64,000 bases of DNA from Oxalicibacterium solurbis (GTDB taxonomy: Bacteria > Pseudomonadota > Gammaproteobacteria > Burkholderiales > Burkholderiaceae_D), in contig NZ_BMDP01000001.1 in assembly GCF_014635845.1 (NCBI RefSeq), positions 186,001 to 250,000 of the forward strand, in the 5' to 3' direction. Shown in pieces: positions 1 through 11,132 of the stretch. Positions within the stretch are counted from its first letter, which is position 1. Every line of letters begins with the position of its first letter. Made by a program: the position numbers and the translations under genes. The notes under the pieces are model-generated. The model saw only the letters and a list, made by a program, of their open reading frames with translations. It ran no database searches and was not told the DNA's origin.

Positions 1-297
1 TACGGACTGAACAAGCATCAGGTACAGCAACTGGCACTGGCCTTCGGCGCACCGGAAGACATGGCATACAAGGTGCCGACAGCCGATCTGGAAACCCTGG
101 CGCCGGGCAAACCGGACGAAGAAGCGCTCGGTGTCAGCTACGAACAGATCGACGATTTCCTCAGCGGCAAACCGGTCGACGAGCAGGCACGCGAACGTAT
201 CGTCGAACGCTATCGGGCAACCACGCACAAACGAGGTCTGCCGAACGATCCCTACATGACGCCACCGCGAGACAGGATGAGTATTCCAAGCAGTTAA
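1..297 (+). CDS. nadE: NH3-dependent NAD+ synthetase, C-terminal part (5' truncated)
   Basis: The frame is open from the first base, so only the last 98 residues are visible. They match the end of ammonia-dependent NAD+ synthetase, which converts deamido-NAD+ to NAD+ using ATP and ammonia in the cytosol. The recognisable stretch is KVPTADLE, then PDEEALGVSYEQIDD, then a basic HKR near the end, as in E. coli NadE. The last residues (about 15 after HKR) are not like E. coli and are probably a lineage-specific tail. The visible part has no frameshift. Nothing upstream can be judged. It is convergent with the merR gene beyond tRNA-Pro. Confidence 0.85.
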   Translation, partial: YGLNKHQVQQLALAFGAPEDMAYKVPTADLETLAPGKPDEEALGVSYEQIDDFLSGKPVDEQARERIVERYRATTHKRGLPNDPYMTPPRDRMSIPSS

Positions 298-474
298 AGT
301 GCGCCATCCTTGAAGAAATCCAGCATAGGTTGCATCGCTGGAGTCTGCTTTCACCCGGCGGATCGATACATCATCGAACCAGCTGCATCTGCAGCGTAAT
401 ACACATGCATGGCGCAACGTTTTCCATCACCTCGATAGGCACACGCCACGCATGAGAATACAGAGGGGAAATGC

Positions 475-502
475 ATGATTCGCTACGATGCTCTGCTATA
501 AT
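475..502 (+). promoter_or_regulatory. Promoter of tRNA-Pro
   Basis: A perfect TATAAT lies at 497-502, ten bases before the tRNA 5' end, with an AT-rich but weak -35 region around 475-480. The short distance fits a stable-RNA promoter. The rest of 298-511 shows no gene-like frame. Confidence 0.6.
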
Positions 503-509
503 CTCGCGC

Positions 510-588
<79 letters not shown>

Positions 589-597
589 TGAAAAAAG

Positions 598-624
598 AAA
601 GGGTCACGCTCGCGTGACCCTTTT
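598..624. terminator. Bidirectional intrinsic terminator between tRNA-Pro and merR
   Basis: The stem GGGTCACG-CTCG-CGTGACCC at 601-620 is followed by TTTTGCTTTT on the plus strand and, read on the minus strand, by TTTCTTTTTT. It can end tRNA-Pro transcription and the long thrS-to-merR operon that converges from the right. Confidence 0.85.
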
Positions 625-689
625 GCTTTTCCGGCGTTCTGCCCATACGATTGGCAATGCCGTCTATTCTTCTCGCTACTCCACCAGCA

Positions 690-1076
690 TTACTTCAACA
701 ACTCCAGAATTTCCGTCAGTTCCTGACGAATCGCCGTCAGCTGCGCACTATCTCCACTGTCATCGCGATCGGCATCATCGCCTGCACGCTCTTCCAGGAT
801 GCGGCTGTCCAGCTTATTACGCGCACCGCTGATCGTGAATCCCTGTTCGTACAGCAGTTCACGGATACGACGAATCAACAGCACTTCGTGATGCTGGTAA
901 TAGCGCCGGTTGCCGCGACGTTTGACCGGTTTCAGCTGCGTGAACTCCTGTTCCCAATAGCGCAGCACATGCGGCTTCACGCCGCACAATTCACTGACCT
1001 CGCCGATCGTAAAATAACGCTTCGCGGGAATTGGCGGCAACGCGACCAATTCAGGTTTGTTGATCCGTTCGTTCAT
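690..1076 (-). CDS. MerR-family transcriptional regulator
   Basis: 128 residues. The winged helix-turn-helix of the MerR family occupies about residues 20-90 (YFTIGEVSELCGVKPHVLRYWE, RRGNRRYY, LIRRIRELLYEQGFTI). The C-terminal part is short, acidic, probably coiled-coil, and ends ILELLK. No cysteine pair typical of metal-sensing MerR proteins is present, so the effector is unknown. It is the last gene of the thrS-pheST-ihfA group, 64 bases after ihfA, a position conserved in many proteobacteria. The ATG has no convincing Shine-Dalgarno sequence, so translation may depend on the upstream message. The gene ends at the bidirectional terminator near 610. Confidence 0.9.
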   Translation of the reverse strand: MNERINKPELVALPPIPAKRYFTIGEVSELCGVKPHVLRYWEQEFTQLKPVKRRGNRRYYQHHEVLLIRRIRELLYEQGFTISGARNKLDSRILEERAGDDADRDDSGDSAQLTAIRQELTEILELLK

Positions 1077-1140
1077 TTAATCAGGCTGTAAATCAGACTG
1101 CGGATTGGGCGATGAATCAAGAGTATGAAAAGAGTATGAA

Positions 1141-1554
1141 TCAAGCCGTACGGGCGACGGACTTCTGGCTTGCATCCTCGACCATTACCTTAAGTTTCTG
1201 GCTCGCATGGAAAGTGACGACGCGGCGTGCCGTGATCGGAATTTCCTCGCCGGTTTTCGGATTACGTCCCGGACGCTGCGGCTTGTCGCGTAATTGGAAA
1301 TTGCCGAAACCGGACAATTTGACCGATTCGCCACGCTCCAGCGCATTGCGGATTTCATCGAAAAAGGTTTCGACCATATCCTTGGCTTCACGCTTGTTCA
1401 GACCAACCTGTTCAAACAGCAGCTCGGCCAGTTCGGCCTTGGTCAGCGTAGGCAAGTCTTTTTCCGCTTGGGAGCGGACCTTGGCCTCCAGCATGGCGCG
1501 GTCAAGATCGGCAGCAAGCACGGACTGAAGTTCGGCGGAATTCACGTCATTCAT
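1141..1554 (-). CDS. ihfA: Integration host factor subunit alpha
   Basis: DNA-bending IHF alpha subunit, which pairs with IHF beta and acts on nucleoid structure, promoters and recombination. The core [20 protein letters not shown] through [19 protein letters not shown] to [14 protein letters not shown] matches the family closely, including the beta-arm [10 protein letters not shown] chose the ATG at 1554 (137 aa) because GGGGA lies 11 bases upstream; an in-frame ATG at 1572 would add six residues. Compared with the 99-residue E. coli protein there is an N-terminal extension of about 35 acidic/Ala-rich residues, which I believe is usual in betaproteobacteria. It follows pheT by 20 bases, as in E. 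coli pheST-ihfA. Confidence 0.95.
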   Translation of the reverse strand: MNDVNSAELQSVLAADLDRAMLEAKVRSQAEKDLPTLTKAELAELLFEQVGLNKREAKDMVETFFDEIRNALERGESVKLSGFGNFQLRDKPQRPGRNPKTGEEIPITARRVVTFHASQKLKVMVEDASQKSVARTA

Positions 1555-1574
1555 GGTTGTTGTTCCCCGCATGT

Positions 1575-4004
1575 TCAGGCACGCAATCTGGCGCCATGAT
1601 GTTTGCCCGCAACGGCGACGAAAGCGGCCATCGCAGCATCGACCTGATCGTCCTGCAGGGTCGATTGAGTATCTTGCAAGGTGAAACGGAAAGCAAGGCT
1701 TTTTTCATCTTGCTCCAGTCCTTTCCCGCGATATTCATCAAATAAAACAATCACTTGCAAAATATTGCATGCAGGATTTGATTTCTTTTCGACAATGAAT
1801 GAATCGATTAACGTCTGCATTTGCACGTCCTGTTTGACGACCAATGCCAGGTCACGCGTCACGGCCGGGAATTTCGATATTTCCTTGTAGGCCGGCACGT
1901 CGACGCGCTGCAGCGCTGTCGCATCAACCTCGAACAGCACTGGTGCCAGCGGCAAATCGTATTTCTGCTGCCAGCGCGGATGCAGTTCGCCGATGAAGCC
2001 GACCTCGACACCGTCGACCAGTACGCTGGCCGAGCGGCCCGGATGCAGCGCCGGATGTGCCAGACAGGCAAAGACCGGCTTCTTCGGCGCAAACAAGGCT
2101 TCCAGATCGGCCTTCACATCGAAGTAATCGACGTTGCGTGTCGGCTGCCCCCACTGCTCGTCCGCTGCCGGACCGTAGGCGATTGCAGCCACGCGCTTCG
2201 GTTGGTCGAAGCCGGCCACGGACAAAGGGCCATCTACGCTCTCATTGTTGCGCAGATAGACGGCACCGATCTCGAACAGGCGAATGCGGCCGACCTTGCG
2301 ATTCAGGTTGTAACGCACGTTCGCCACCAGATTGCCGATCATCGTCGAGCGCATCACGCTCATCTGGCTGGCGATCGGATTCAGCAGCTTGATCGGATTC
2401 GCGTTACCGGCGAAATCCGCTTCCCATGCCTGCTCGACGAAGCTGAAATTGACGACTTCCTGGTAATCCAGATCGGCCAGCTGACGGCGGATCGTGAATG
2501 ACGAACGCGTGTTTTCCGGTGCAATGCGCATCGTGTTGGCTGCGATCGGCGGCAACGCCGGAATGTTTTCGAAGCCGTAGACGCGCGCGATTTCCTCGAT
2601 CAGGTCTTCCTCGATCTCGATATCGAAACGGTAGGACGGCGGTGTCACCGAGAACACGCCGTCCTGCTGCGCAAACGTCAGGCCAAGGCGCGTGAAGATG
2701 TCGGCGATCTGCGCATCGTCCAGCGCCACGCCGACTACCTTCGCCGCGCGCGCGGTACGCACGCTGACCGGTTCGCGCTTCGGCAGGTTGACGATGTGAT
2801 CGTCGATCGGGCCGACCACGGTCTGGCCCTGTACACCACAGATCTCGACGATCAGCGACGTGATGCGTTCGATGTGCTCGACGGTCGTCGCGAAATCGAC
2901 GCCGCGCTCGAAGCGATGCGCCGCATCGGTCGAGAAATTGAAACGGCGCGCGCGGCCCTGGATCGCCTGCGGATGCCAGAATGCGGCTTCGAGATAGATA
3001 TTCTGTGTATCGAGCGAAACAGCCGTCGCGTCGCCGCCCATGATGCCGGCCAGCGCTTCCGCTTCCTTGCCGTCAGCGACCACGCCGATCCATTCGTCGA
3101 GCTCGACGGTATTGCCGTTCAACAGCTTCAGCGATTCGCCTTTTTTGCCCCAGCGGATATCGAGGCCGCCATGGATCTTGTCGAGATCGAAGACGTGCGT
3201 CGGGCGCCCCAGTTCCAGCATCACATAGTTGGAGATATCCACCAGCGCCGAAATCGATCGCTGGCCGCTACGTTCCAGGCGCTGCTTCATCCATTGCGGC
3301 GTCGCCGCCTTCGCGTTCAGAGCGCGGATGACGCGTCCCGAGAAACGGCCGCACAAATCCGGCGCCGATACCTTGACCGGCAGCACTTCGGCGATCGTCG
3401 CAGTGATGACCGGATAAGTCGGCGCCTTCATTTGCGAACCGGTCAGTGCCGACACTTCGCGCGCAACGCCGAGCACCGACAGGCAATCGGCCTTGTTCGG
3501 CGTCAGTTTGATCGTGAATTTCAGGTCGTTTAGTTGATAGTAGTCACGGAAATTCTGGCCGACCGGCGCATCCGACGGCAGATCCAGCAAACCATCCTCT
3601 TCGTCCGGCAAGCCGAGTTCCTTGGCCGAGCACAACATGCCTTGCGATTCTACGCCGCGCAACTTGCCCAATTTGATGTTGAACGGTTTCCCGTCCGCGC
3701 CCGGCGGCAGCACCGCGCCGACCGTTGCGCACGCGACCTTCATGCCGATACGCACGTTCGGTGCACCGCAGACGATGTTCAGCAGCGTTCCGGTGCCGGC
3801 ATCGACCTGGCAGACGCGCAGACGATCTGCATCGGGATGCTTGACGACATCGCGCACCTCGGCCACGACCACGCCGGTGAACGGCGGCGCGACCGGTTCG
3901 ACTTCCTCGACTTCCAGTCCCGACATCGTCAACAAATGCGCTAGCTCGTCCGAAGTCATGTTCGGATCGACCATCGTACGCAGCCAGCTTTCGGAAAATT
4001 GCAT
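1575..4004 (-). CDS. pheT: Phenylalanyl-tRNA synthetase beta subunit
   Basis: 809 residues, normal length for bacterial PheT. It forms the (alpha beta)2 enzyme that charges tRNA-Phe. Domains in order: an EMAP/OB-type tRNA-binding domain at about residues 40-150 ([30 protein letters not shown]), the B3/B4 editing domain at about 210-390, B5 at about 400-470, a catalytic-like fold, and the C-terminal FDX-ACB anticodon-binding domain from about 715 ([14 protein letters not shown]). It follows pheS with a 71-base gap; AGGGT precedes the ATG. No anomaly seen. Confidence 0.97.
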   Translation of the reverse strand: MQFSESWLRTMVDPNMTSDELAHLLTMSGLEVEEVEPVAPPFTGVVVAEVRDVVKHPDADRLRVCQVDAGTGTLLNIVCGAPNVRIGMKVACATVGAVLPPGADGKPFNIKLGKLRGVESQGMLCSAKELGLPDEEDGLLDLPSDAPVGQNFRDYYQLNDLKFTIKLTPNKADCLSVLGVAREVSALTGSQMKAPTYPVITATIAEVLPVKVSAPDLCGRFSGRVIRALNAKAATPQWMKQRLERSGQRSISALVDISNYVMLELGRPTHVFDLDKIHGGLDIRWGKKGESLKLLNGNTVELDEWIGVVADGKEAEALAGIMGGDATAVSLDTQNIYLEAAFWHPQAIQGRARRFNFSTDAAHRFERGVDFATTVEHIERITSLIVEICGVQGQTVVGPIDDHIVNLPKREPVSVRTARAAKVVGVALDDAQIADIFTRLGLTFAQQDGVFSVTPPSYRFDIEIEEDLIEEIARVYGFENIPALPPIAANTMRIAPENTRSSFTIRRQLADLDYQEVVNFSFVEQAWEADFAGNANPIKLLNPIASQMSVMRSTMIGNLVANVRYNLNRKVGRIRLFEIGAVYLRNNESVDGPLSVAGFDQPKRVAAIAYGPAADEQWGQPTRNVDYFDVKADLEALFAPKKPVFACLAHPALHPGRSASVLVDGVEVGFIGELHPRWQQKYDLPLAPVLFEVDATALQRVDVPAYKEISKFPAVTRDLALVVKQDVQMQTLIDSFIVEKKSNPACNILQVIVLFDEYRGKGLEQDEKSLAFRFTLQDTQSTLQDDQVDAAMAAFVAVAGKHHGARLRA

Positions 4005-4075
4005 GATTAAAACCCTATGCCACAGACTTCACAAAAACGGGAGCGCCGGCGCCATGCGCACAGCGCAAATCGCCA

Positions 4076-5218
<1,143 letters not shown>

Positions 5219-5227
5219 TCACAACAC

Positions 5228-5587
5228 TCAAGCAGCGATGTTTGCTTTCACCTGATTGACGATCGCGGCGAACGCCGGCTTGTCCATGACAGCCATGTCT
5301 GCCAGCACCTTGCGATCGAGTTCGATCGAAGCGCGCTTCAGGCCGTTCATGAACTTGCTGTAGGTCAGGCCATGCTCACGCGTTGCCGCGTTGATACGGG
5401 TGATCCACAGTGCACGGAATACGCGCTTCTTGTTACGGCGATCGCGGTAGGCATACTGGCCTGCACGCATGACCGCCTGCTTGGCGATGCGATAAACCTT
5501 GCTGCGGCGACCACGGTAGCCTTTGGCTTGGTCGAGAACTTTCTTGTGACGGGCGCGTGCGGTAACCCCACGTTTGACTCTAGGCAT
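5228..5587 (-). CDS. rplT: 50S ribosomal protein L20
   Basis: 119 residues, the family's standard length, strongly basic at the N-terminus ([19 protein letters not shown]). L20 binds 23S rRNA early in large-subunit assembly and in many bacteria also represses its own operon at the rpmI leader. A strong AAGGAG precedes the ATG. It follows rpmI by 19 bases, and a terminator-like hairpin separates it from pheS. Confidence 0.98.
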   Translation of the reverse strand: MPRVKRGVTARARHKKVLDQAKGYRGRRSKVYRIAKQAVMRAGQYAYRDRRNKKRVFRALWITRINAATREHGLTYSKFMNGLKRASIELDRKVLADMAVMDKPAFAAIVNQVKANIAA

Positions 5588-5606
5588 GATTGCTCCTTAG
5601 GTGAGG

Positions 5607-5804
5607 TTAAGCGGACGGCATCATCGCGCGAACGGAATTCAGGTTGGTGTCATGGACACCGACCGCACCGCGCAATTGACGTTTGTTCTTGGTGGTTTTC
5701 TTGGTCAGGATGTGGCGCTTGAACGCCTGACCGCGCTTGACGGTACCACCTGGACGGACACGAAAGCGCTTTTTGGCGCTGCTTTTCGTTTTCATTTTAG
5801 GCAT
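5607..5804 (-). CDS. rpmI: 50S ribosomal protein L35
   Basis: 65 residues, typical L35: [20 protein letters not shown], then [24 protein letters not shown]. Small basic protein of the large ribosomal subunit. Its Shine-Dalgarno AAGGA at 5816-5820 lies inside the stem CTGTCC-CTAAAA-GGACAG (5830-5813 on the minus strand), so initiation may be controlled by RNA folding. It is followed closely by rplT. Confidence 0.97.
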   Translation of the reverse strand: MPKMKTKSSAKKRFRVRPGGTVKRGQAFKRHILTKKTTKNKRQLRGAVGVHDTNLNSVRAMMPSA

Positions 5805-5957
5805 GACACACTCTGTCCTTTTAGGGACAGTTCCATTTTATATGATTGCAGGTGGCAACAATTTCGTTGCACTTGGATGCCTGCTTTCACTTGTTATGCA
5901 ACGGCATGAACCGTTGCCTTCTACCCGCTTGCCACCGAAACGGCAAACCGGTGAATC
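5805..5957 (-). promoter_or_regulatory. Structured infC-rpmI intercistronic leader (candidate L20 regulatory site)
   Basis: The 153-base gap between infC and rpmI can form three stems when read on the minus strand: GCAACGG/CCGTTGC at 5917-5898, GCAAC/GTTGC at 5870-5855, and CTGTCC/GGACAG at 5830-5813. The last covers the rpmI ribosome-binding site. In E. coli and Bacillus, L20 represses rpmI-rplT through a folded leader of this region. That this one works the same way is inference. Confidence 0.55.
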
Positions 5958-6479
5958 TTATTTTTTCTTCTTCGGCGCCAGAACCATGATCATCTGGCGG
6001 CCTTCCATCTTGGGAAACTGCTCGACCTGGCCAAACGGCTCCAGGTCGGCCTTCAGTCGCTCCAGCATCCGCATACCGATGTCCTGGTGCGCCATTTCAC
6101 GACCACGGAAACGCAACGTGATCTTCGTCTTGTCGCCTTCCTCCAGGAACTTCGTCAGATTGCGCAGCTTGATGTTGTAATCACCATCATCGGTACCCGG
6201 GCGGAACTTCACTTCCTTGACCTGGATGACCTTTTGCTTCAGCTTGGCCTCGTGTGCCTTCTTCTGTTCCTGGTACTTGAACTTGCCGTAATCCATCAGG
6301 CGGGCCACAGGCGGCTGCGCAGTCGGCGCAATTTCCACCAGATCCACATTAGCCTCTTCCGCCAACCGGAAGGCATCTGCCAGACTCACGATACCGAGCG
6401 GCTCATTCTCCACACCGGTGAGACGTAATTCAGGCGCCGTGATTTCACCGTTGATACGATGCGACTTGTCAGTAGCTAT
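5958..6479 (-). CDS. infC: Translation initiation factor IF-3 (ATA start codon)
   Basis: IF-3 binds the 30S subunit, blocks premature 50S joining and rejects non-standard start codons. From an ATA at 6479 the protein is 173 residues: [13 protein letters not shown]..., the N-terminal domain ([19 protein letters not shown]), linker [16 protein letters not shown], and C-terminal domain ending VLAPKKKK. Starting at any later methionine-type codon would remove the conserved N-terminus. An in-frame TGA lies six codons upstream of the ATA and no ATG, GTG or TTG lies between, while AAAGGAA sits about 7 bases before it. Rare infC starts (ATT in E. coli) underlie autoregulation by IF-3. The gene follows thrS by 59 bases. 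Confidence 0.93.
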   Translation of the reverse strand: MATDKSHRINGEITAPELRLTGVENEPLGIVSLADAFRLAEEANVDLVEIAPTAQPPVARLMDYGKFKYQEQKKAHEAKLKQKVIQVKEVKFRPGTDDGDYNIKLRNLTKFLEEGDKTKITLRFRGREMAHQDIGMRMLERLKADLEPFGQVEQFPKMEGRQMIMVLAPKKKK

Positions 6480-6538
6480 TGCAGTTTCCTTTAAAAATCA
6501 AATAATTAAGCCGTGCTCTTGCGCTGTGGGTTTCCCCT

Positions 6539-8446
6539 TCAGGCTTTGGTTTCCACCTCGGTCTTGAGGCGATCCACCAATTGGTCGACAGGCATCACGC
6601 CCAGATCGACATTGCCCCGCGCTCGCACGGCCACTGTACCTGCGTCCCGCTCCTTGTCACCGATCACGATGATGTACGGCAGCTTCTGAACGGAATGCTC
6701 GCGTATTTTATAGGTAATTTTCTCGTTGCGCAAATCCAGGCGCACCCTAAACCCTTGTTTTTTCAGGTTTTGTGCAACAGCCTGCGCATATTCGGCTTGG
6801 CCGTCCGAAATGTTCAGCACGGCAATCTGTACCGGCGCCAGCCACAGCGGCAGTGCGCCGGCGTAGTTTTCGATCAACATGCCGATGAAGCGCTCAAGCG
6901 AACCGAGAATCGCGCGGTGCAGCATGACCGGCACCTTCTTGGTGTTGTCTTCCGCGACATATTCGGCGCCCAGACGCGACGGCATCGAGAAATCAACCTG
7001 GATCGTGCCGCATTGCCACATGCGGCCGATCGCATCCTTCAGCGTGTATTCGATCTTCGGACCGTAGAAAGCGCCCTCTCCCGGTGAAATTTCGTACGGA
7101 TAACCCGAACGGTCGAGCGACGCGATCAGCGCCTGCTCGGCCTTGTCCCACAGCTCGTCGGAACCGACCCGTTTCTCCGGACGCGTTGCCACTTTGTAAA
7201 TCACGTCGGTGAAACCGAAATCGCGATATACCTTTTGCAACAATGCCGTAAAGGCAACACACTCATCCAGAATCTGGTCTTCCGTACAGAAAATGTGACC
7301 GTCATCCTGCGTGAAGCCGCGCACGCGCATCATGCCGTGTAGCGAACCGGACGGCTCGTTGCGATGGCACTGGCCGAATTCGCCGTAGCGCAACGGCAGT
7401 TCACGATACGAACGCAGATCCGAATTGAAAATCTGCAAATGCCCCGGGCAGTTCATCGGCTTCAGCGCATAGGCACGATTTTCCGACTCCGTGGTGAACA
7501 TGTTTTCCTTGTAGTTCTCCCAGTGCCCGGATTTTTCCCACAGACTGCGATCGAGAATCTGCGGCGCCTTCACTTCCTGGTAGCCGTTGTCCTGGTAGAC
7601 GCGACGCATGTACTGCTCGACCTGCTGCCACAACGTCCAACCTTTCGGATGCCAGAAAATCAGGCCCGGCGCCTCGTCCTGGAAGTGAAACAGATCCAGC
7701 TGGCGGCCCAGCTTGCGGTGATCCCGCTTCTCGGCCTCTTCCAGCATGTGCAGATAGGCTTCCTGCTCTTCCTTCTTTGCCCACGCAGTGCCGTAGATGC
7801 GCTGCAGCATCTCGTTCTTCGAATCACCGCGCCAGTAGGCACCGGCCAGCTTCATCAGCTTGAACACTTTCAGCTTGCCGGTCGAAGGCACGTGCGGGCC
7901 GCGGCACAAATCGGTGAACTTGCCTTCGGTGTACAGCGACACATCTTCATTGGCCGGAATCGACGCGATGATTTCCGCCTTGTAGTGTTCGCCGATGGAT
8001 TTGAAATAGTCGACCGCCTCGTCGCGCGGCAAAACCTTGCGCGTGACCGGTTCGTCCTTCTTGGCCAGTTCGGCCATTTTCTTTTCGATCGCCTGCAAAT
8101 CTTCCGGCGTGAACGGGCGCTTGTACGAAAAGTCGTAGTAAAAACCGTTGTCGATCACCGGACCGATCGTCACCTGCGCATCGGGAAACAATTCCTTGAC
8201 CGCATACGCCAGCAAGTGCGCGGTCGAATGGCGGATCACGTCGACACCTTCAGCATCCTTGTCGGTGATGATGGACAGATCGCTATCCTTGTCGATCAGA
8301 TACGAGGTGTCGACGACCTTGCCATCGACCCTGCCTGCCAATGCAGCTTTAGCAAGGCCGGCGCCAATACTGGCGGCAACCTGAGCAACGGTGACAGGCG
8401 CATCAAATTGACGTTGCGAACCATCCGGAAGGCGGACTTGAATCAT
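6539..8446 (-). CDS. thrS: Threonyl-tRNA synthetase
   Basis: 635 residues, full length. It charges tRNA-Thr and edits Ser-tRNA-Thr. Domains: TGS at about 1-60 ([15 protein letters not shown]), the editing domain with HSTAH and later the CRGPH site, a class II core at about 240-535 with zinc ligands in MNCPGH and HIFC-type segments ([18 protein letters not shown]), and a C-terminal anticodon-binding domain ending [23 protein letters not shown] precedes the ATG. It is the first gene of the thrS-infC-rpmI-rplT-pheST-ihfA-merR group. Confidence 0.98.
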   Translation of the reverse strand: MIQVRLPDGSQRQFDAPVTVAQVAASIGAGLAKAALAGRVDGKVVDTSYLIDKDSDLSIITDKDAEGVDVIRHSTAHLLAYAVKELFPDAQVTIGPVIDNGFYYDFSYKRPFTPEDLQAIEKKMAELAKKDEPVTRKVLPRDEAVDYFKSIGEHYKAEIIASIPANEDVSLYTEGKFTDLCRGPHVPSTGKLKVFKLMKLAGAYWRGDSKNEMLQRIYGTAWAKKEEQEAYLHMLEEAEKRDHRKLGRQLDLFHFQDEAPGLIFWHPKGWTLWQQVEQYMRRVYQDNGYQEVKAPQILDRSLWEKSGHWENYKENMFTTESENRAYALKPMNCPGHLQIFNSDLRSYRELPLRYGEFGQCHRNEPSGSLHGMMRVRGFTQDDGHIFCTEDQILDECVAFTALLQKVYRDFGFTDVIYKVATRPEKRVGSDELWDKAEQALIASLDRSGYPYEISPGEGAFYGPKIEYTLKDAIGRMWQCGTIQVDFSMPSRLGAEYVAEDNTKKVPVMLHRAILGSLERFIGMLIENYAGALPLWLAPVQIAVLNISDGQAEYAQAVAQNLKKQGFRVRLDLRNEKITYKIREHSVQKLPYIIVIGDKERDAGTVAVRARGNVDLGVMPVDQLVDRLKTEVETKA

Positions 8447-8512
8447 GATGTTCTCCGTTTCAGCGCTCGTTACGCTGACGCTAGACTAAATCGATTGAGA
8501 AGAAACTGCAGA

Positions 8513-8539
8513 CGAAAAAAAACGCGGACTGGCCGCGTT
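8513..8539 (-). terminator. Intrinsic terminator after tRNA-Val
   Basis: Read on the minus strand: stem AACGCGG-CCAGT-CCGCGTT followed by a run of eight T. It lies between tRNA-Val and thrS and would stop tRNA read-through before the thrS operon, whose own promoter must then lie in about 8447-8512. Confidence 0.8.
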
Positions 8540-8660
8540 CTTTTTCTTGTTGACGACGAAAAAATAACCCGACTAGTGCTTGGAAACCGTTAAGGTATTC
8601 GTTCGCGGTGTCATAACCGGGATGCCTTTCTCGCTCTTACAGGGATTACCAATTATTCGT

Positions 8661-8737
8661 TGGTAGGCACGATTGGACTCGAACCAACGACCCCTACCAT
8701 GTCAAGGTAGTGCTCTAACCAGCTGAGCTACGCGCCT
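8661..8737 (-). tRNA. tRNA-Val, anticodon GAC
   Basis: 77 nt on the minus strand. Acceptor AGGCGCG pairs with CGTGCCT (one G-T), the anticodon stem CTACC/GGTAG encloses TTGACAT (anticodon GAC), the T loop is GTTCGAGTC, and CCA is encoded. It reads GUC/GUU. Confidence 0.97.
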
Positions 8738-8748
8738 AAAGAAGCGAA

Positions 8749-8777
8749 ATTATAACGGCAGTTTTCAGACTTGCCTA
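8749..8777 (-). promoter_or_regulatory. Promoter of tRNA-Val
   Basis: On the minus strand a perfect TATAAT (8754-8749) ends 11 bases before the tRNA. A weak -35 (TAGGCA, 8777-8772) is 17 bases upstream. Confidence 0.55.
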
Positions 8778-8849
8778 GGGGTATTTGCATTTAATCCGTA
8801 AAATCCCGCGGCAAAAATACCGTGTACGCAACGGCCGCATGTACACTGT

Positions 8850-11132
8850 TCAATGACGGCGCGCTTCCAGCACGCCGTTGACTTCACGAATCACGTTCAA
8901 TGCCTTCTGCAACTGCGCTGTCGAGTTGATTTCCGCCGTGAACGCCATGCGCGCCTGCCCTTTCATGCTTTGCGTGCTGACGCCGATCACGTTGATTTTT
9001 TCACGCAGGAAAATATCCGAAATATCGCGCAGCAACCCTTGGCGATCGGATGCCAATACGAAAATATCCACAGGGTAAACCGTCGCCAATTCGGATTTTC
9101 CCCAAGCCGTCTGGATCACGCGCTCCGGCGCACGCTGGCGCATCTCGACGAAGTTGCGGCAGTTCGCACGGTGGATCGATACACCCTTGCCACGCGTGAC
9201 GAAACCGACGATGGGGTCCGGCGGCGCCGGCTTGCAGCAACGTGCCAACTGCGTCATCAAGCCGTCGGTGCCAACTACCAGCACGCCGGACTTCGCACCC
9301 TGCATAACGCTGGACGCGCGACTCTTGCGTGCGATGGCGCTCTCATCCAATTCGATCTGCTTTGCTGCATCGGGGTCGTCGCCATGCAAGGCTTGCTCGA
9401 TCGTACGCAGGCTGAATTCGTCCTTGCCGACAGCAAGAAGCAAATCATCAAGTTTTGCGAATCCGAGCTTGTGTGCCAGCTCTTCCAGATTCACAGCGGT
9501 CTTGCCTTCGCGCTGCAAGGTTTTTTCGACCAGGCTGCGGCCGCTTGCCAGCGTCTCCTGCTGATCGATCGCATTGAACCATGCGCGCACCTTTGCACGC
9601 GTACGCGAGCTGGCCGCATAACCGGGCGACAGCCAGTCACGCGACGGGCCGACCGCACCTGTCGTGCTCAAGCCTTTCGCCGTGATGATCTCGACGGTCT
9701 GGCCGTTCTTCAATACCGTATTCAAGGGCACCAGCACGCCATCAACGCGCGCTCCGCGGCAGCGATGGCCGACGTCGCTGTGCAGGTGATAGGCGAAGTC
9801 GATAGGCGTCGCACCGTTCGGCAATTCGATCACGCGCGCCTGCGGCGTCAGCACGTAGATGCGATCGTCCAGCGTGGCTGATTTGAGTTTCTCGACCCAG
9901 TCGCGGTGCACGTCTTCCTGCGCGACGACAGCATCGACGACTTCGCTCTTCCACGCCAGCAGCTGGCGCAGCCAGGCGATCTTCTCGTCGTATTTCTGCG
10001 CCGAGAAATTGGACGTGCCGGCTTCCTTGTAACGCCAGTGCGCTGCCACGCCGTACTCGGCGAAATCGTGCATGTCGTGCGTGCGCACCTGCACTTCAAG
10101 CGGCCGGCCATCTTCCGCCATGACGACCGTATGCAGCGACTGGTAACCGTTCGCCTTCGGACGCGCAATGTAGTCGTCGAACTCTTCCGGCAGCGGCGTC
10201 CAGATGTTGTGCACGATACCCAATACCGTGTAGCAGGTCTTGACGTCGTCGACGATCACGCGGAAAGCGCGCACGTCATACAGATCGGAAAAATCGATCG
10301 CCTTGCCGCGCAGCTTGTTCCAGATACTGTAGATATGCTTGGGCCGGCCAAACACTTCGGCCTTGATGCCGGCCGCTTTCATCTCGGACTGCAGACGCTT
10401 GATCGAATTCTCGACAAAGGCTTCGCGCTCGACGCGCTTTTCTTCCAGCATCGAGGCAATGCGGCGATAGGACTCGGGCTCCAGAAAGCGGAACGACAGG
10501 TCTTCCAGTTCCCACTTCAATTGCCAGACGCCGAGCCGGTTCGCCAGCGGCGTGTACAAGTCGAAGGTTTCTCTCGCATATTGACGCGAACGTTCGTTCT
10601 GCAGCTTCTTCTCGGCAAAGTGACGTAACGTAATCACGCGCGTGCCCAGTCGCACCAGCACGGCGCGCATGTCGCTCGCCATCGCCAGCAGCATCTTGCG
10701 CAATACTTCCAGTTGGTCTGCCGCCTCCTGTGCGGCATTCTTGCCGCGCGATGCTTCCTGCTGGACGAAAGTCAATTCATGCAACCGCATCAGCTGGCGT
10801 ATGCCGGCCACCAGATCGGCGACTTCCTTGCCGAAACGTTCTTCGATCTTCTCGGCTGCGGCCGGATCGAGTTCTGCCAGTTCAAACAGCAAGGCCGCGA
10901 TCCGCGTGTCGGCGTCCGTCTCCAGTTGCGCAACCAGACCGGCCACGCCTTGTACGAACTCGAAGGCATCCTGGCCGTTATCAGGATTCTCTTGCGCAGA
11001 AGAAATGATCTTACCCTGATAGAGCGGTTCGACGAAGGCGAGCGCGTCCATCACGCGCGCACCGTCCTGCTCGGTCAAGCCGGTGCGCAGGAGTTCGCGC
11101 GTGTCGCTTTGCGTGGCGGCAAGGGAAACCAT
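8850..11132 (-). CDS. relA: GTP pyrophosphokinase RelA, (p)ppGpp synthetase I
   Basis: 760 residues. It makes (p)ppGpp from ATP and GTP/GDP on stalled ribosomes during amino-acid starvation. Domains: a degenerate HD hydrolase region at about 1-200 in which the catalytic His-Asp is replaced (ALLFELAELDP); the synthetase at about 260-380 (FGRPKHIYSIWNKL, YQSLHTVV); TGS at about 420-480 (DRIYVLTPQARVIELP); a helical/zinc-finger-like region with ARCCKPAPPD; and a C-terminal ACT domain (DIFVLASDRQGLLRDISD). The EFDD in the synthetase is the EXDD signature of monofunctional RelA rather than the RXKD of SpoT-type enzymes. It abuts the RidA-like gene directly (TGAATG). Confidence 0.95.
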   Translation of the reverse strand: MVSLAATQSDTRELLRTGLTEQDGARVMDALAFVEPLYQGKIISSAQENPDNGQDAFEFVQGVAGLVAQLETDADTRIAALLFELAELDPAAAEKIEERFGKEVADLVAGIRQLMRLHELTFVQQEASRGKNAAQEAADQLEVLRKMLLAMASDMRAVLVRLGTRVITLRHFAEKKLQNERSRQYARETFDLYTPLANRLGVWQLKWELEDLSFRFLEPESYRRIASMLEEKRVEREAFVENSIKRLQSEMKAAGIKAEVFGRPKHIYSIWNKLRGKAIDFSDLYDVRAFRVIVDDVKTCYTVLGIVHNIWTPLPEEFDDYIARPKANGYQSLHTVVMAEDGRPLEVQVRTHDMHDFAEYGVAAHWRYKEAGTSNFSAQKYDEKIAWLRQLLAWKSEVVDAVVAQEDVHRDWVEKLKSATLDDRIYVLTPQARVIELPNGATPIDFAYHLHSDVGHRCRGARVDGVLVPLNTVLKNGQTVEIITAKGLSTTGAVGPSRDWLSPGYAASSRTRAKVRAWFNAIDQQETLASGRSLVEKTLQREGKTAVNLEELAHKLGFAKLDDLLLAVGKDEFSLRTIEQALHGDDPDAAKQIELDESAIARKSRASSVMQGAKSGVLVVGTDGLMTQLARCCKPAPPDPIVGFVTRGKGVSIHRANCRNFVEMRQRAPERVIQTAWGKSELATVYPVDIFVLASDRQGLLRDISDIFLREKINVIGVSTQSMKGQARMAFTAEINSTAQLQKALNVIREVNGVLEARRH

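Noticed and set aside
8815-8850. GTGTAC...GTACAC repeat downstream of relA as a terminator
   Set aside because: Six-base arms with a 13-base loop and no U tract; too weak to support.
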